Notes: a model not told the origin generated them from the letters alone. DNA of 64,000 bases from Oscillospiraceae bacterium (GCA_902764825.1 CACWXL010000012.1:1-64000); one strand, 5' to 3'; counted from the first letter of the stretch, positions 23,798 to 34,057 are shown. Program-made: numbers and translations.

Positions 23798-24832
23798 ATG
23801 ATGAGAATCGAAGGAAATAAACTCGTTGCGCTGTTGATCTCGGCAGGCATGGCAACATCATTCCTTGCTGCCTGTTCGATCAATACCGACAAGCTGGGCG
23901 AGGGCATATCAGAACTCGGCAACGCCTTTACAACAGAGAGCGAGACGGAAGCAACAAAAAGCGAGACAACAGAAGCTCCGACCGAGCTTACTACGACGAC
24001 GGTTACCGAGGAGACTACAGAGGCAATTCCGACACCTTCTGCAACGCCTTCTCCCACGCCGCTTCCGCAGCGAGTCGATTACTCGAACTATACGGATATA
24101 AATCTCAACGATACTTTCACGGTATCTTCAGAGGCTTTCTCCGAGAGTTCTTATGTGGACAATACCGAGATCCTTCTGGCTAAGTTCGAAGGCAACAGAT
24201 TTGTCGTAACAAAGGCTGCTAATGAGAACGTAATGAATTCGATCAACCTGATCATCAACGGCTTCTATAACGAAGCTGCCGGCGCTTACAACAGGGTATA
24301 TTCCAAGGCTAAGGCAGAATACGATCTTAAGGGATCCATCGAAGCTCCTTATGACGTTCTTGTTGATTTCCAGTACACGACAAACGGACGCGCATTGTCC
24401 GTGCTCATGGTATATGAGGTATCGGGCGGTGAAGCAGACAAGACCACGGTCATTGACTTTGCAAGCTTTGACATGATCTCCGGCCAGTACATTACCTTCA
24501 ATTCCGTATGCAAGGACCCCAAGGGCCTGGAGAATGCATTAAGATCAGGACTTGCAAACTCTCTTAAGATCCAGCCCAAGGCTTCCGAGACAGAGATCGT
24601 CGGCGACACACCTGAGACTACAGCAGAGACTGCTGCTGCCGTAAACACACCTGAAGCAGATGATTTCGACGCAGTCTATCTCGCACCCGGACCTGCAACC
24701 ACTGATGCTGCAAGGAACTCTTTTGCAACACTCTACGGAGTTATCGACGGAAAGGTCTACAGTGCAGTCATCGACATGAACGCTTATGCGAATTTCCTTA
24801 ACCGTTACGGAGCATCACTCTTTATCGCATAA
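23798..24832 (+). CDS. Lipoprotein with Thr/Ser/Pro-rich linker and DUF3298-like domain
   Basis: This 344-residue secreted lipoprotein has a signal peptide ending in LAAC, then about 65 residues rich in Thr, Glu, Ser and Pro (a wall-spanning linker), then a folded domain of about 230 residues. The folded part (GFYNEAAGAYNRVYSKAK, FQYTTNGRALSVLMVYEV, then DMISGQYITFNSV) resembles the DUF4163/DUF3298 pair seen in PdaC/RsiV-like extracellular domains. GGAGG is 8 nt before the ATG at 23798; the open frame begins at a TTG inside that site. TATAAT at 23707-23712, with TTGCCT 19 nt upstream, may be its promoter. Function unknown. Confidence 0.7.
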   Translation: MMRIEGNKLVALLISAGMATSFLAACSINTDKLGEGISELGNAFTTESETEATKSETTEAPTELTTTTVTEETTEAIPTPSATPSPTPLPQRVDYSNYTDINLNDTFTVSSEAFSESSYVDNTEILLAKFEGNRFVVTKAANENVMNSINLIINGFYNEAAGAYNRVYSKAKAEYDLKGSIEAPYDVLVDFQYTTNGRALSVLMVYEVSGGEADKTTVIDFASFDMISGQYITFNSVCKDPKGLENALRSGLANSLKIQPKASETEIVGDTPETTAETAAAVNTPEADDFDAVYLAPGPATTDAARNSFATLYGVIDGKVYSAVIDMNAYANFLNRYGASLFIA

Positions 24833-24869
24833 ACAGACTGCATAAAAACAGCTTAAGACCATTGAACAT

Positions 24870-24900
24870 ATGCACGGAACGAGATTGAAGTTCCGTGCAT
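24870..24900 (+). terminator. Perfect 11-bp hairpin between two lipoprotein genes
   Basis: ATGCACGGAAC (24870-24880) pairs perfectly with GTTCCGTGCAT (24890-24900) around 9 nt. The downstream sequence TGTGTTAT is only moderately T-rich, so termination may be partial. Confidence 0.6.
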
Positions 24901-24956
24901 TGTGTTATAAAATGCTTCAATGTAAAAGTCAAAAAATATTAAGAGAGGGTATGGGG

Positions 24957-26363
24957 ATGAAAAGAAACAAGCTGATCGCTTTGTTGCTTACATCGGTTAT
25001 GGCGGCAGGAGCCGTCGCTTCCTGCGATTCCACGGTTGATCCGAGCACTTCCGAAACAGCCACGGAAACTTCCGTTACGAGCGTTACCTCTGCTCCGACA
25101 CCGACGGATGTACCTCCGGATCTGGAAGGATACAAGGAACTGACTGTAGCTGAAGTAACCGATAAGGACGACGGAAAGATCACTATCTATGCGCACAATT
25201 CCGAGTTTATCGGCCTTGTTGAAAAGTATGTCGGAATAACTTCCGATGATTACGACCTGGTTGAAGTATCCAACAACAATAATGCTTATCAGGAGAAGCT
25301 CGATGCAGTCCTCTCGGACGGAAACAATGCACCTGACATCTTCACCTGTGATGCCGCTTATGCCAGGAAATACCTTGCATCCGACAACACGATCGCCATA
25401 AACGATCTCGGCATCGATTACGCCGAGTGCAAGAACATGTTCGGCTACACATTAAGGTTTGCAAGCGATGACGACAACGTGATCAAGGGCCTTTCATGGA
25501 AGGCAACTCCGTGCGGAGTGTTCTATGAGAGATCGGTAGCGGAGCAGTATCTGGGAACATCCGATCCCAATGAGCTTGCAGCATCTTTCGCGACATGGGA
25601 CAAGGTCATGGAATCCGCAAGGAAGGTCGATTCCGCATCAGGCGGTAAAGTAAAGCTTTTCGGAGGCTTTACGGAGATATTCGAACCTTATGTCGGTTCC
25701 AAGGACGGCAAGTGGATCATGGACGGAAGACTCTACTACGATCCGAAGGTCGAAGACTTCTTCGAATATGCGAAGACCCTTTATTCCGAGAATCTCACAT
25801 TCAAGGCAGAGCAGTGGTCAAAGCCCTGGACGGCAAAGATGTCCGACAGGACCGTGGTCTCTTACTGGGGTTCTTTGCAGTTCGCGAAATACCAGCTGGC
25901 TCTTAATCCGGGCGAAGGCACTACCGTTAATCCCACATCCGGTGACTGGGGTCTTACCACGGCTCCCGTTGATTATTACAGCGGCGGAACATGGGTAATG
26001 GCATCCAAGTACTGCGACAAGAAGGCTACGTCAGGAGACATCATCAGAGCCATCTGCATCAACGAGGATAACCAGAAGGACATGCTCGGCAACGGTGAGT
26101 TTGTAAACAATATCAAGCTCATTACCGCTGCTGCATCAGACGACAAGTTCGCATATGAATGGCTCGGCGGCCAGAACCCTTATCCGGTGCTTCTTAACGC
26201 TGCCAAGAATGCCGATGCGTCTTATGTTATCGTTGGTGAGGACGACTTTAACCAAACATATAAGGCTGTAGTCGGAACCTATGCCGAAGGGGCATTCAAG
26301 ACCGTAAAGGATGCCAAGGAGGCGTTCGAAAAGCAGCTCAAAGAGGACGGACTCTTAGAGTAG
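24957..26363 (+). CDS. Extracellular carbohydrate-type solute-binding lipoprotein
   Basis: This 468-residue lipoprotein has a signal peptide (LIALLLTSVMAAGAVASC), a Thr/Ser-rich linker, and then an ABC-importer binding-protein fold of the sugar family 1 type: KITIYAHNSEFIGLVEKY, a DAVLSDGNNAPDIFTCDAA stretch, and later VVSYWGSLQFA and GDWGLTTAPV. It would capture an oligosaccharide outside the cell. No permease or ATPase genes adjoin it, so it depends on a transporter encoded elsewhere. It stands 292 nt upstream of the cellobiose phosphorylase locus, suggesting cello-oligosaccharides as ligand (inference). AGAGAGGG upstream fits the ATG at 24957 better than the one at 24951. Confidence 0.82.
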   Translation: MKRNKLIALLLTSVMAAGAVASCDSTVDPSTSETATETSVTSVTSAPTPTDVPPDLEGYKELTVAEVTDKDDGKITIYAHNSEFIGLVEKYVGITSDDYDLVEVSNNNNAYQEKLDAVLSDGNNAPDIFTCDAAYARKYLASDNTIAINDLGIDYAECKNMFGYTLRFASDDDNVIKGLSWKATPCGVFYERSVAEQYLGTSDPNELAASFATWDKVMESARKVDSASGGKVKLFGGFTEIFEPYVGSKDGKWIMDGRLYYDPKVEDFFEYAKTLYSENLTFKAEQWSKPWTAKMSDRTVVSYWGSLQFAKYQLALNPGEGTTVNPTSGDWGLTTAPVDYYSGGTWVMASKYCDKKATSGDIIRAICINEDNQKDMLGNGEFVNNIKLITAAASDDKFAYEWLGGQNPYPVLLNAAKNADASYVIVGEDDFNQTYKAVVGTYAEGAFKTVKDAKEAFEKQLKEDGLLE

Positions 26364-26392
26364 GCTTACGGCAATCGATATTAGATCTATAA

Positions 26393-26424
26393 GGCGGTGC
26401 TGCTTCTGCGGCACCGTCTTTTTC
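26393..26424 (+). terminator. Rho-independent terminator after the binding lipoprotein gene
   Basis: GGCGGTGC pairs with GCACCGTC (one mismatch) around the 26400 loop, followed by TTTTTC. The remaining spacer to 26577 holds no gene that I can support. Confidence 0.75.
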
Positions 26425-26577
26425 TTTGAAGCGGCTTCCTCCGGCGGAGCGATGAGGGCGAAAAAGGTACAATCTGAAGCTTTGCGGATCCGGGTCCGCT
26501 GCACACCTAAAACCCTAGCAAAACGGAGGGTTAAAATCTTCCACAAAAATATGACATAAGACATAGAATGTTTATAT

Positions 26578-26618
26578 TTGCTTTGTTTAAAACCATTTTA
26601 GGATAGTGTAAAATGGTT
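26578..26618 (+). promoter_or_regulatory. Promoter with overlapping palindromic operator before the phosphorylase genes
   Basis: AACCATTTTA (26591-26600) and TAAAATGGTT (26609-26618) form a perfect 10-bp inverted repeat around 8 nt. It overlaps a weak candidate promoter, TTGCTT (26578-26583) and GATAGT (26602-26607) with an 18-nt spacer. A dimeric repressor bound here would block transcription of the cellobiose phosphorylase locus. Confidence 0.5.
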
Positions 26619-26655
26619 AGGTCTTTATTAATAAAATATGCGGAGGCGAACAAAC

Positions 26656-29072
26656 ATGAAATTCGGGTATTTCGATGACTTAAGAAAAGAATACGTCATT
26701 AACACTCCAAGAACACCTTATCCCTGGATCAATTATCTCGGCAATCAGGGATTTTTCTCACTGATCTCCAACACTGCAGGCGGCTACAGCTTCTACATGG
26801 ATGCGAGACTCAGAAGAATCACACGTTACCGTTACAACAACGTGCCTTTGGATATGGGCGGCCGTTATTTCTACATCAATGACAACGGCACGATCTGGAA
26901 TCCCGGCTGGTCTCCGGTAAAGACCGAACTCGATGAGTATGAGTGCCGCCACGGTATGGGCTACACCATCATCAAGGGTAAGAAGAACGGCCTCAAGGCT
27001 GAAGTTACATTCTTCGTTCCCCAGAACTACGACGGCGAAGTTCAGCAGGTAGTACTTACAAATGAAGGCACAGAGGCTAAGAGCTTCTCCATTTTCTCAA
27101 TCGCAGAGTGGTGCCTCTGGGACGCACAGGATGACTGCACAAACTTCCAGAGAAACTTCTCCACAGGACGTGTTGAGATCGAAGGTTCCACCATCTATCA
27201 CGTAACAGAATACAGAGACAGACGTAATCACTACGCATTCTATACAGTAAACGATGAGATCGACGGCTACGATACAGACCGTGACTCATTCCTCGGAAGC
27301 ATCTATAACGGCTGGGACAACCCGGAGACAGTTAAGGCAGACAAGCCTTCCAACTCTTTCGCAGACGGCTGGTCACCTGTAGCTTCCCACTACAAGAAGG
27401 TTACTTTGGCACCCGGCGAATCCAAGATATTGATCTACATCCTGGGCTATGCCGAGAACCCGCAGGACAAGAAGTTCGCGGCAGAAAAGCCCGCCAACCT
27501 CCTTACAAGAGAGACATGGGTCCTCAACAAGGAGAAGGCTTATGCCATGATCGACAAGTACAACACACCTGAGAAGGTTGCAGCAGGTCTTGAAGAACTC
27601 CGCACAACATGGGACAAGCTCCTCTCGATCTTCAAGGTTGACACACCTGATGACAAGGTCAACCGCATGGTCAATATCTGGAACCAGTATCAGTGCATGG
27701 TTACATTCAACCTTTCACGTTCTGCTTCCTACTTCGAATCCGGAATCGGCAGAGGCATGGGCTTCAGAGATTCCAATCAGGATATCCTCGGATTTGTTCA
27801 CCAGATCCCCGAGCGTGCAAGAGAAAGACTCATCGACATCGCTTCGACACAGCTTTCTGACGGCGGATGCTATCACCAGTACCAGCCTCTCACAAAGAAG
27901 GGTAATGCGGATATCGGCGGCGACTTCTCCGATGACCCGCTCTGGATGATCCTTTCCGTAGCAGCTTATATCAAGGAGACAGGCGACTGGGGCATCCTCG
28001 ACGCAAACGTTCCTTTCGATGACGATCCGGAAGGCAAGCACACAATGCTCGAGCACCTCGACGTTTCCTTCTATCACATCGTTAACAACTTAGGACCTCA
28101 CGGACTCCCTCTCGCAATGCGTGCAGACTGGAATGACTGTATCAACCTCTCATGCTTCTCTGACACACCCGGTGAGTCTTTCCAGACATACACCAACCCC
28201 AAGTTCAAGGCAGAGGGCGGCTATTCCAAGGTCGCAGAGTCCGCTTTCGTTGCAGCGCTCTTCACATACACAGGTCCTGCTTATGTCGGTATCTTGGAGC
28301 ACTTGGGCAAGGCTGATGAGGCTGCGAAGGCACAGGCTGAGATCGACAAGATGAAGAAGAATACAATGGAATCCGCATTCGACGGCGACTGGTTCATCAG
28401 AGCTTATGACGCAAACGGCGAAAAGATGGGCTCCAAGGAATGCGAAGAGGGTAAGATCTTCATCGAACCCCAGGGCTTCGCTGCGAGTTCGGTCTTGTTC
28501 TCAACAACCCCGCATACACAAAGTACTACATCCAGTACGGTGAGATCTCCACATATCCGGGCGGATACAAGGAGAATGCAGGTATCTTCACACATAACAA
28601 CGCATGGATCATCTGCGCTGAGGCTTATGCAGGCAGAGGCGACAAGGCCTTCGAGTACTATTCAAAGATCGCTCCTGCTTTCACAGAAGAGACATCCGAC
28701 ATCCATAAGACAGAACCTTATGTTTACGGTCAGATGATCGGCGGTAAGGATGCCAAGAACTTCGGTCAGGGCAAGAACTCCTGGCTCACGGGTACTGCAG
28801 CTTGGAACATGGTAGCCATCTCACAGTACATCCTCGGCGTTAAGCCTGAGTTCGACGGCTTAAGAGTAGATCCTTCGATCCCTGCTGCATGGGACGGATT
28901 TACCGCTACACGTCAGTTCAGAGGCGACACATACGAGATCACGATCAAGAATCCTGATCACGTTAACAAGGGCGTTAAGTCACTTACAGTCGACGGTGCC
29001 GCAGTCGAAGGATGCATCGTTCCTGTTGCAGGCGACGGCAAGACACATAAGGTCGAGGTAGTGCTTGGCTAA
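26656..29072 (+). pseudogene. Cellobiose phosphorylase (GH94), broken by an internal deletion and frameshift
   Basis: The first frame starts at ATG 26656 (GGAGG 9 nt upstream) and closely follows GH94 cellobiose phosphorylase, which splits cellobiose with phosphate into glucose-1-phosphate and glucose. Visible motifs: [27 protein letters not shown] and the catalytic Asp region [10 protein letters not shown]. Homology stops at FIEPQGFAA near 28480; that frame then runs as nonsense to 28737. From 28488 a second frame resumes ([20 protein letters not shown]) and continues to 29072 with the proper C-terminus. Between the two, roughly 27 conserved residues are missing and the frame changes. Either a true inactivating deletion or an assembly gap. 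Confidence 0.88.
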
Positions 29073-29108
29073 TATCGATAATCAAGTCGGTAATTTATTG
29101 ACAGTTTA

Positions 29109-29148
29109 AGCAAGACCCCGTGGTTATCTGACCGTGGGGTTCCTTGCT
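29109..29148 (+). terminator. Hairpin between the two phosphorylase genes
   Basis: AGCAAG and ACCCC on the left pair with GGGGT and CTTGCT on the right, with small internal loops. No long T run follows, so it may attenuate rather than end transcription or may protect the downstream message. Confidence 0.45.
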
Positions 29149-29192
29149 GAAAATAGAAACAAAAAACATTATATTTCTCACGGAGGATCCTC

Positions 29193-32180
29193 ATGGGTTA
29201 CATTGGCGAAAAGGCAAGAGGAGAAAGACTTCCCGCAAAAGAACTTCTTTTGGATAAGTTCGGTGATACGATCGTGGCAGGAGGCGTCTCGGCCCAGTAC
29301 GTTCGTTTTGGCAAAAGCCCTGTCGTTATCGGAGTTTCCGGTCTTAAGTTCGACAGCATGGCAGTTAATATATTAGCTTCTGATGATGTTATTTTCGAGC
29401 AGTTCACAAGCTTGATCAACGAAGGATACAGCATCCTTATCGTAAGAAACGAGAACGACTTCAGGGCATTCACCGAGAAGGATGGAAATCTTGCTGAGGC
29501 AAAGCTTGGCGAGACTGTTCTTAACAGATGCGCAGAGCTCATCAGGAGCACTGATACATGGGGCGGAAAGCTTGCTACAAACGGCGAGCTCACATTCGAT
29601 CCTTCCACACCTTCACCCGGACCTCACTACTATACGAATATGCTCATCGGCAACCGTATCGACTTCGACTTCCCTCTGCAGTCGACTCCGAAGAGCACAG
29701 TAGACAGCTTAGGCGGCGGTTCTTTCAGATCACACGCCGACACACAGGTACTTGCAACCAGATGGGATTATCTCCCTGAAGAGAACGGTTTCCCTGCAAA
29801 CAGACAGTTCTACCTTGTCGAGAACGGCAAGAAGATCTTCTGGTCAGGTGACGCGATCGCTGAAGGCCTTAAGACGGTCCGTACAACCCACTCACAGAAC
29901 AGGACCATCATCAGCTATGAACTCGAGTGTGGTCTCAAGATCAAGAGAACCATCTTCATCGTTCCCCAGAGAAAGGGTCTTCCGGTAGCTTGTGAAGCAC
30001 AGCTCATCGATATCGAGAACACAACATCCGAGGACAAGGACTTAAGAGTAGTCTGCACCGGCATGTTCGGAACAAAACAGACACACGCTCTTTCCGAGGA
30101 CGTAATCTTCACGACAGTTGTAGGCGAGTCACAGGTATTCTTCGATGAGAATAACGAGATCCGTGCGGTATCTGCAGATCCGAACCCCAAGTGGACAAAG
30201 GGCGATATCAGATTCAACGAGACAGTCGTACACACTGACGACGGTGATTTCTTCCCTGACCAGTACAGCGTAAGATATGCTGATTTCGTAGGCTCCGGCA
30301 GCCTTTCAAATCCTGAGTTTATCTTCCCTCTGGCATCCAGACCTTCAAGAAAGGGACCCGGATTCTTTGCCACATCCACACCTTTCACGGTAAAGGCAAA
30401 CGGCGCTGTCCGCGTTGACAGCATCACATGCCTTTCTTCTGACTGCGTAAATGAGAACTATGTAGTTGATAAGACACCTGCCGAAGAAGCAGAGGCAGTC
30501 GCCAAGTACATCAAGGATCCCGACAACCTCGCAAAGGACCTTCAGGATGTAATCGACTTCACGGGCAAGTATGCCGGCTACATGAAGATCGAGCACGAGG
30601 ATCAGGACTTCGAAGCTTATGTAAACAACAACCTTCCTTTCCAGGTCTTCTACCAGACATTCGTATCCAGATCTCTTGACTGGACACAGAAGGGCTACCG
30701 TGAGATCGGCTTCAGAGAGATCCAGGACATCTTCGCTTCCATGTACTATTTCGCAGGCATGGGCAATACGGAATTCGTAAAGAAGATGCTCGCAGGATGG
30801 ATCGAAAACGTTTACGAAGACGGATACACAAACCACAACTTCTACTGGATCGGAAAAGAACCCGGCTGGTGGTCTGATGACGGCCTCTGGCTCTTACAGG
30901 CATTAGACAGATACCTTGGCCTTACAGATGATTATGCATTCCTCGAAGAGGAGTTCGTAATGGCAGGCACAAAGGAGAAGAAGACTGACGCAGGCGTTAA
31001 GAGAAAGCTCAAGGATACGATCAAGGCAATCCTCTTGTACAGCGGCAGAGTCTCTTTGGGCAAGCACGGCATTCCGCTTATCGACCGTGCAGACTGGAAT
31101 GACTGCTTAAGAGTCGATCCTGACTGTATCTCCGGTAAGGATAAGGTAGCTGAATATAAAGAGCAGATCGCAAAGGCCGGCAAGGCTTACGGCGAGGTTC
31201 CTTACGATTCCGAGTTCTCCGAATCCGTAATGAACGGATTCCTTCTTAAGGTTGCATTAGACGCTGCAGAGACAATGTTCAGGAAGATCGGCGATCCCGC
31301 TGCTGACGATATGAAGCAGCTTTCCGACAAGCTCGCAGCAAACCTCAGAGAATACTGCTGGAAGGACGACTTCTACTGCAGAGTGCTCTTTAACAGAAAA
31401 GACAGGACAGACATCTCCTATCTCGGTGCAAAGGGCGACGGACTTGCAGTTGAAGAGGGCCACCCCGGCACATACTTCCTCAACAGCTTCTCCTGGTCAC
31501 TCCTTGCAGGCGTTGCTTCGGAAGAAGAGATCAGCACGATGCTCGATTCACTCGATAAGTATCTGAAGACACCTTACGGCTTCAGACTCTGCTCCACGGT
31601 TGATTATCCGAGGATCGCTCCGAAGATCGACGTAGCGCTCTACTATCCGGGAGACCGTGAGAACGGCGGCGTATTCAAGCACGCCAACATGATGGCATGC
31701 TCTGCTATGCTCGGTGCCGCAAAGACGGTTAAGGACGAGGCTCTTGCTTCAAGACTTGCCGATACGGCTTACTGGATCATCGACAAGATCCTGCCGTTCA
31801 ACACGATGAAGTCACCTTTCGTTACATGCGGCAACCCCAGATGGTGCACACAGTACAACAACAGCCAGACGGGCGAGAATATCGGACCTACACTTTCCGG
31901 TACGTCCACATGGCTCCTGCTCTCACTCTTCCAGTGCTTCGGCGTTGAATTTACGAGCGAAGGCTTAAGAGTAGAGCCGATCTTAAGACAGACCGACAGA
32001 AGACTCGACGTTAAGGTCTCTTCCTGCGGAACGACTTATGATATTCATATCACTAAGCCTGAAGGATTTATCCGTGCACAGGACGGCATCAAGGTCACAT
32101 TGGACGGCACGGCAGTAGAGGGAACATTGCTCCCTGTCCTGACCGACGGCAAGACACACAGCGTAGAGATCACATTCTGA
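29193..32180 (+). CDS. Cellodextrin phosphorylase (GH94)
   Basis: This 995-residue cytoplasmic enzyme phosphorolyses cellodextrins longer than cellobiose, releasing glucose-1-phosphate. Length and motifs match clostridial cellodextrin phosphorylases (about 980 residues), not the 810-residue cellobiose enzymes: PGPHYYTNMLIGNR, GGSFRSHADTQVLATR, GFPANRQFYL, GYREIGFREIQDIFASMYYF, the catalytic Asp in RADWNDCLRVD, and GTYFLNSFSWSLL. The frame is intact end to end. GGAGGATCCTC precedes the ATG. Paired with the broken cellobiose phosphorylase upstream; together with ROK glucokinase and phosphoglucomutase in this window it would feed glycolysis. Confidence 0.93.
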   Translation: MGYIGEKARGERLPAKELLLDKFGDTIVAGGVSAQYVRFGKSPVVIGVSGLKFDSMAVNILASDDVIFEQFTSLINEGYSILIVRNENDFRAFTEKDGNLAEAKLGETVLNRCAELIRSTDTWGGKLATNGELTFDPSTPSPGPHYYTNMLIGNRIDFDFPLQSTPKSTVDSLGGGSFRSHADTQVLATRWDYLPEENGFPANRQFYLVENGKKIFWSGDAIAEGLKTVRTTHSQNRTIISYELECGLKIKRTIFIVPQRKGLPVACEAQLIDIENTTSEDKDLRVVCTGMFGTKQTHALSEDVIFTTVVGESQVFFDENNEIRAVSADPNPKWTKGDIRFNETVVHTDDGDFFPDQYSVRYADFVGSGSLSNPEFIFPLASRPSRKGPGFFATSTPFTVKANGAVRVDSITCLSSDCVNENYVVDKTPAEEAEAVAKYIKDPDNLAKDLQDVIDFTGKYAGYMKIEHEDQDFEAYVNNNLPFQVFYQTFVSRSLDWTQKGYREIGFREIQDIFASMYYFAGMGNTEFVKKMLAGWIENVYEDGYTNHNFYWIGKEPGWWSDDGLWLLQALDRYLGLTDDYAFLEEEFVMAGTKEKKTDAGVKRKLKDTIKAILLYSGRVSLGKHGIPLIDRADWNDCLRVDPDCISGKDKVAEYKEQIAKAGKAYGEVPYDSEFSESVMNGFLLKVALDAAETMFRKIGDPAADDMKQLSDKLAANLREYCWKDDFYCRVLFNRKDRTDISYLGAKGDGLAVEEGHPGTYFLNSFSWSLLAGVASEEEISTMLDSLDKYLKTPYGFRLCSTVDYPRIAPKIDVALYYPGDRENGGVFKHANMMACSAMLGAAKTVKDEALASRLADTAYWIIDKILPFNTMKSPFVTCGNPRWCTQYNNSQTGENIGPTLSGTSTWLLLSLFQCFGVEFTSEGLRVEPILRQTDRRLDVKVSSCGTTYDIHITKPEGFIRAQDGIKVTLDGTAVEGTLLPVLTDGKTHSVEITF

Positions 32181-32214
32181 TCTCACAGGGGATATAACCG
32201 GAGGTAATAGAGAA

Positions 32215-33147
32215 ATGCCTTTTTCGAGCGTCTTTTTATCAGAGATCGTAAAAGCCTATAACCTTGAGGTCGTTTACGATTCAGGAGATATCGAATCCAG
32301 GAGGATCTGCGTAGCCGACGTCACAAGACCCGGCTTGCAGCTCGCCGGATATTACGATCATTTCGGTCCTGACCGAATCCAGATGATCGGCAACATGGAG
32401 CATGCATACCTGGACAACCTCTCTCCCGAAGAGAGGGCCAAGTCTGTATCTGCCCTGTTCGAAAAGAATATCCCTGCACTTATCGTAACCCGTGACCACA
32501 AGGTCCATAAGGAGATCTTAGATGCTGCAAGAAAGTATCAGACTCCCGTATTAAGGACATCACAGGCTACATCTGACTTCTCGTCAGAGCTCGTTAAGTA
32601 CCTCAAGATGGAGCTTGCTCCCCGTGTATCGATGCACGGCGTTCTTGTCGAGGTAAACGGTGAAGGTATCCTCATCCTGGGTGAATCCGGTGTAGGTAAA
32701 TCAGAGACTGCGCTTGAGATCGTAAAGAGAGGTCACAGACTTATCGCAGACGATCAGATCGAGATCCGCAAAGTGTCGGAGACAACGCTCCTGGGCAGGG
32801 CTCCGGACGTTATCAAGCACCTTATCGAGATCCGCGGTATCGGTATCCTGGACGTTAAGGAACTCTACGGTGTATCCGCCGTTAAGCAGCAGGAGAACAT
32901 CGACTTCGTAATCAACCTGGAACTCTGGGATGAGAAGAAGACATATGACAGACTGGGTCTTACCGAAGAGACAACCGATATTCTCGGTATCCAGGTCCCT
33001 TCAGTTACGATTCCCGTAGGACCCGGACGTAACCTCGCGATCATCGTTGAGGCTGCAGCGATCAACTACAGAGTCAAGAAGATGGGCTACAATGCCGCTC
33101 AGGATCTCGTATCCAGAGTATTCCCGGGAAAGTCTCTTGATGGCTGA
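32215..33147 (+). CDS. hprK: HPr kinase/phosphorylase
   Basis: This 310-residue bifunctional enzyme phosphorylates and dephosphorylates Ser46 of HPr, setting carbon catabolite repression in Bacillota. The N-terminal domain covers residues 1-130. The kinase domain has the P-loop GESGVGKSE, the metal-binding LIADDQIEI region and the HprK signature EIRGIGILDVKELYGVSAV. Length is canonical. CCGGAGGTAATAGAGAA precedes the ATG. It lies 34 nt after the cellodextrin phosphorylase stop and overlaps murB by 8 nt, so it heads or continues a tight cluster with murB, rapZ and whiA. Confidence 0.97.
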   Translation: MPFSSVFLSEIVKAYNLEVVYDSGDIESRRICVADVTRPGLQLAGYYDHFGPDRIQMIGNMEHAYLDNLSPEERAKSVSALFEKNIPALIVTRDHKVHKEILDAARKYQTPVLRTSQATSDFSSELVKYLKMELAPRVSMHGVLVEVNGEGILILGESGVGKSETALEIVKRGHRLIADDQIEIRKVSETTLLGRAPDVIKHLIEIRGIGILDVKELYGVSAVKQQENIDFVINLELWDEKKTYDRLGLTEETTDILGIQVPSVTIPVGPGRNLAIIVEAAAINYRVKKMGYNAAQDLVSRVFPGKSLDG

Positions 33148-34057
33148 GCTTAATATTTCGGAAAACGTCCCGCTTGCGGGATATTCAACTTTCAGATGCG
33201 GCGGGCCTGCCAGGTATTTTGCAGAGCCTTCGACAGGTGATGAGGTCGCTGCACTCTTCAAGTGGGCTGAGGATAAAGGGATCGAAGTATTCATTCTCGG
33301 CAACGGTTCCAACTGCCTGATATCTGATGAAGGCTTTGACGGTCTTGTTATAAGGATCGCAAAGAACATGAGCGGACTATCTTCCGAAGAAACAGATGAT
33401 GGCAGGGTAAAGATCACTTGTGGTGCCGGTCTTCCTTATGCAAGATTCGGCAGTTACTGTGCCGAGCTCTCGCTTACGGGCGCCGAGTTCGCATGCGGGA
33501 TTCCCGGTTCGTGCGGCGGCGCGGTATTCATGAATGCCGGAGCTTATGGCGGCGAGACCAAGGATTTCGTGACAAAGGTCACATATTGGAATGGAGAGAA
33601 CATAAGAAGTATAAATGGCGCCGAATGTGATTTCGGTTACAGGACGAGCCTTTTCGAGAAACTTGCCGGAGAAGGGAAGACAGCGGTGATCCTGGAATTT
33701 GAGGCTGTCCTTTCAAAGGGAAACAAAGATGAGATAACGGCGCTGGTCGAAGATCTCCGCAGGAGAAGGACCGCAAGCCAGCCTCTCGATGTGCCTTCTG
33801 CAGGTTCCACTTTTAAACGTCCGGAAGGATATTTTGCCGCAAAGCTCATTGAGGATGCCGGACTTAAGGGATTCGCCTTAGACGATTCAGGCGCTCAGGT
33901 GTCCCCAAAGCATGCGGGTTTTGTTGTTAATAACGGAGGCACTGCCAGGGCTTCCGATGTCATGAGACTTATAGATTACGTGGTGGAAAAAGTATTCGAG
34001 AATTCAGGTGTCAGACTTGAGAAAGAAGTGAGACTGGTAGGTAACTTCGGAGGCTAA
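33140..34057 (+). CDS. murB: UDP-N-acetylenolpyruvoylglucosamine reductase MurB
   Basis: This 305-residue FAD enzyme makes UDP-N-acetylmuramate, an early step of peptidoglycan synthesis, with NADPH. FAD-site motifs: YSTFRCGGPARYF, ILGNGSNCLISDEGFDG, GIPGSCGGAVFMNAGAYGG. The catalytic Ser is in PSAGSTFKRPEG and the late Glu in LEKEVRLVG. It belongs to the short (type II) MurB group. The open frame extends upstream into hprK, but the ATG at 33140, overlapping the hprK stop, gives the usual N-terminus (MAELNISENVPLAGYS). Confidence 0.96.
   Translation: MAELNISENVPLAGYSTFRCGGPARYFAEPSTGDEVAALFKWAEDKGIEVFILGNGSNCLISDEGFDGLVIRIAKNMSGLSSEETDDGRVKITCGAGLPYARFGSYCAELSLTGAEFACGIPGSCGGAVFMNAGAYGGETKDFVTKVTYWNGENIRSINGAECDFGYRTSLFEKLAGEGKTAVILEFEAVLSKGNKDEITALVEDLRRRRTASQPLDVPSAGSTFKRPEGYFAAKLIEDAGLKGFALDDSGAQVSPKHAGFVVNNGGTARASDVMRLIDYVVEKVFENSGVRLEKEVRLVGNFGG

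Noticed and set aside
26425..26577. Possible small gene or RNA between the binding lipoprotein and the phosphorylase
   Set aside because: Only a short hairpin (ACCCT with AGGGT near 26512-26532) and short frames without ribosome binding sites; nothing supportable.
28470..28740. Programmed ribosomal frameshift in cellobiose phosphorylase
   Set aside because: About 27 conserved residues are absent at the junction and no slippery heptamer is seen, so a shift would not restore a normal protein.
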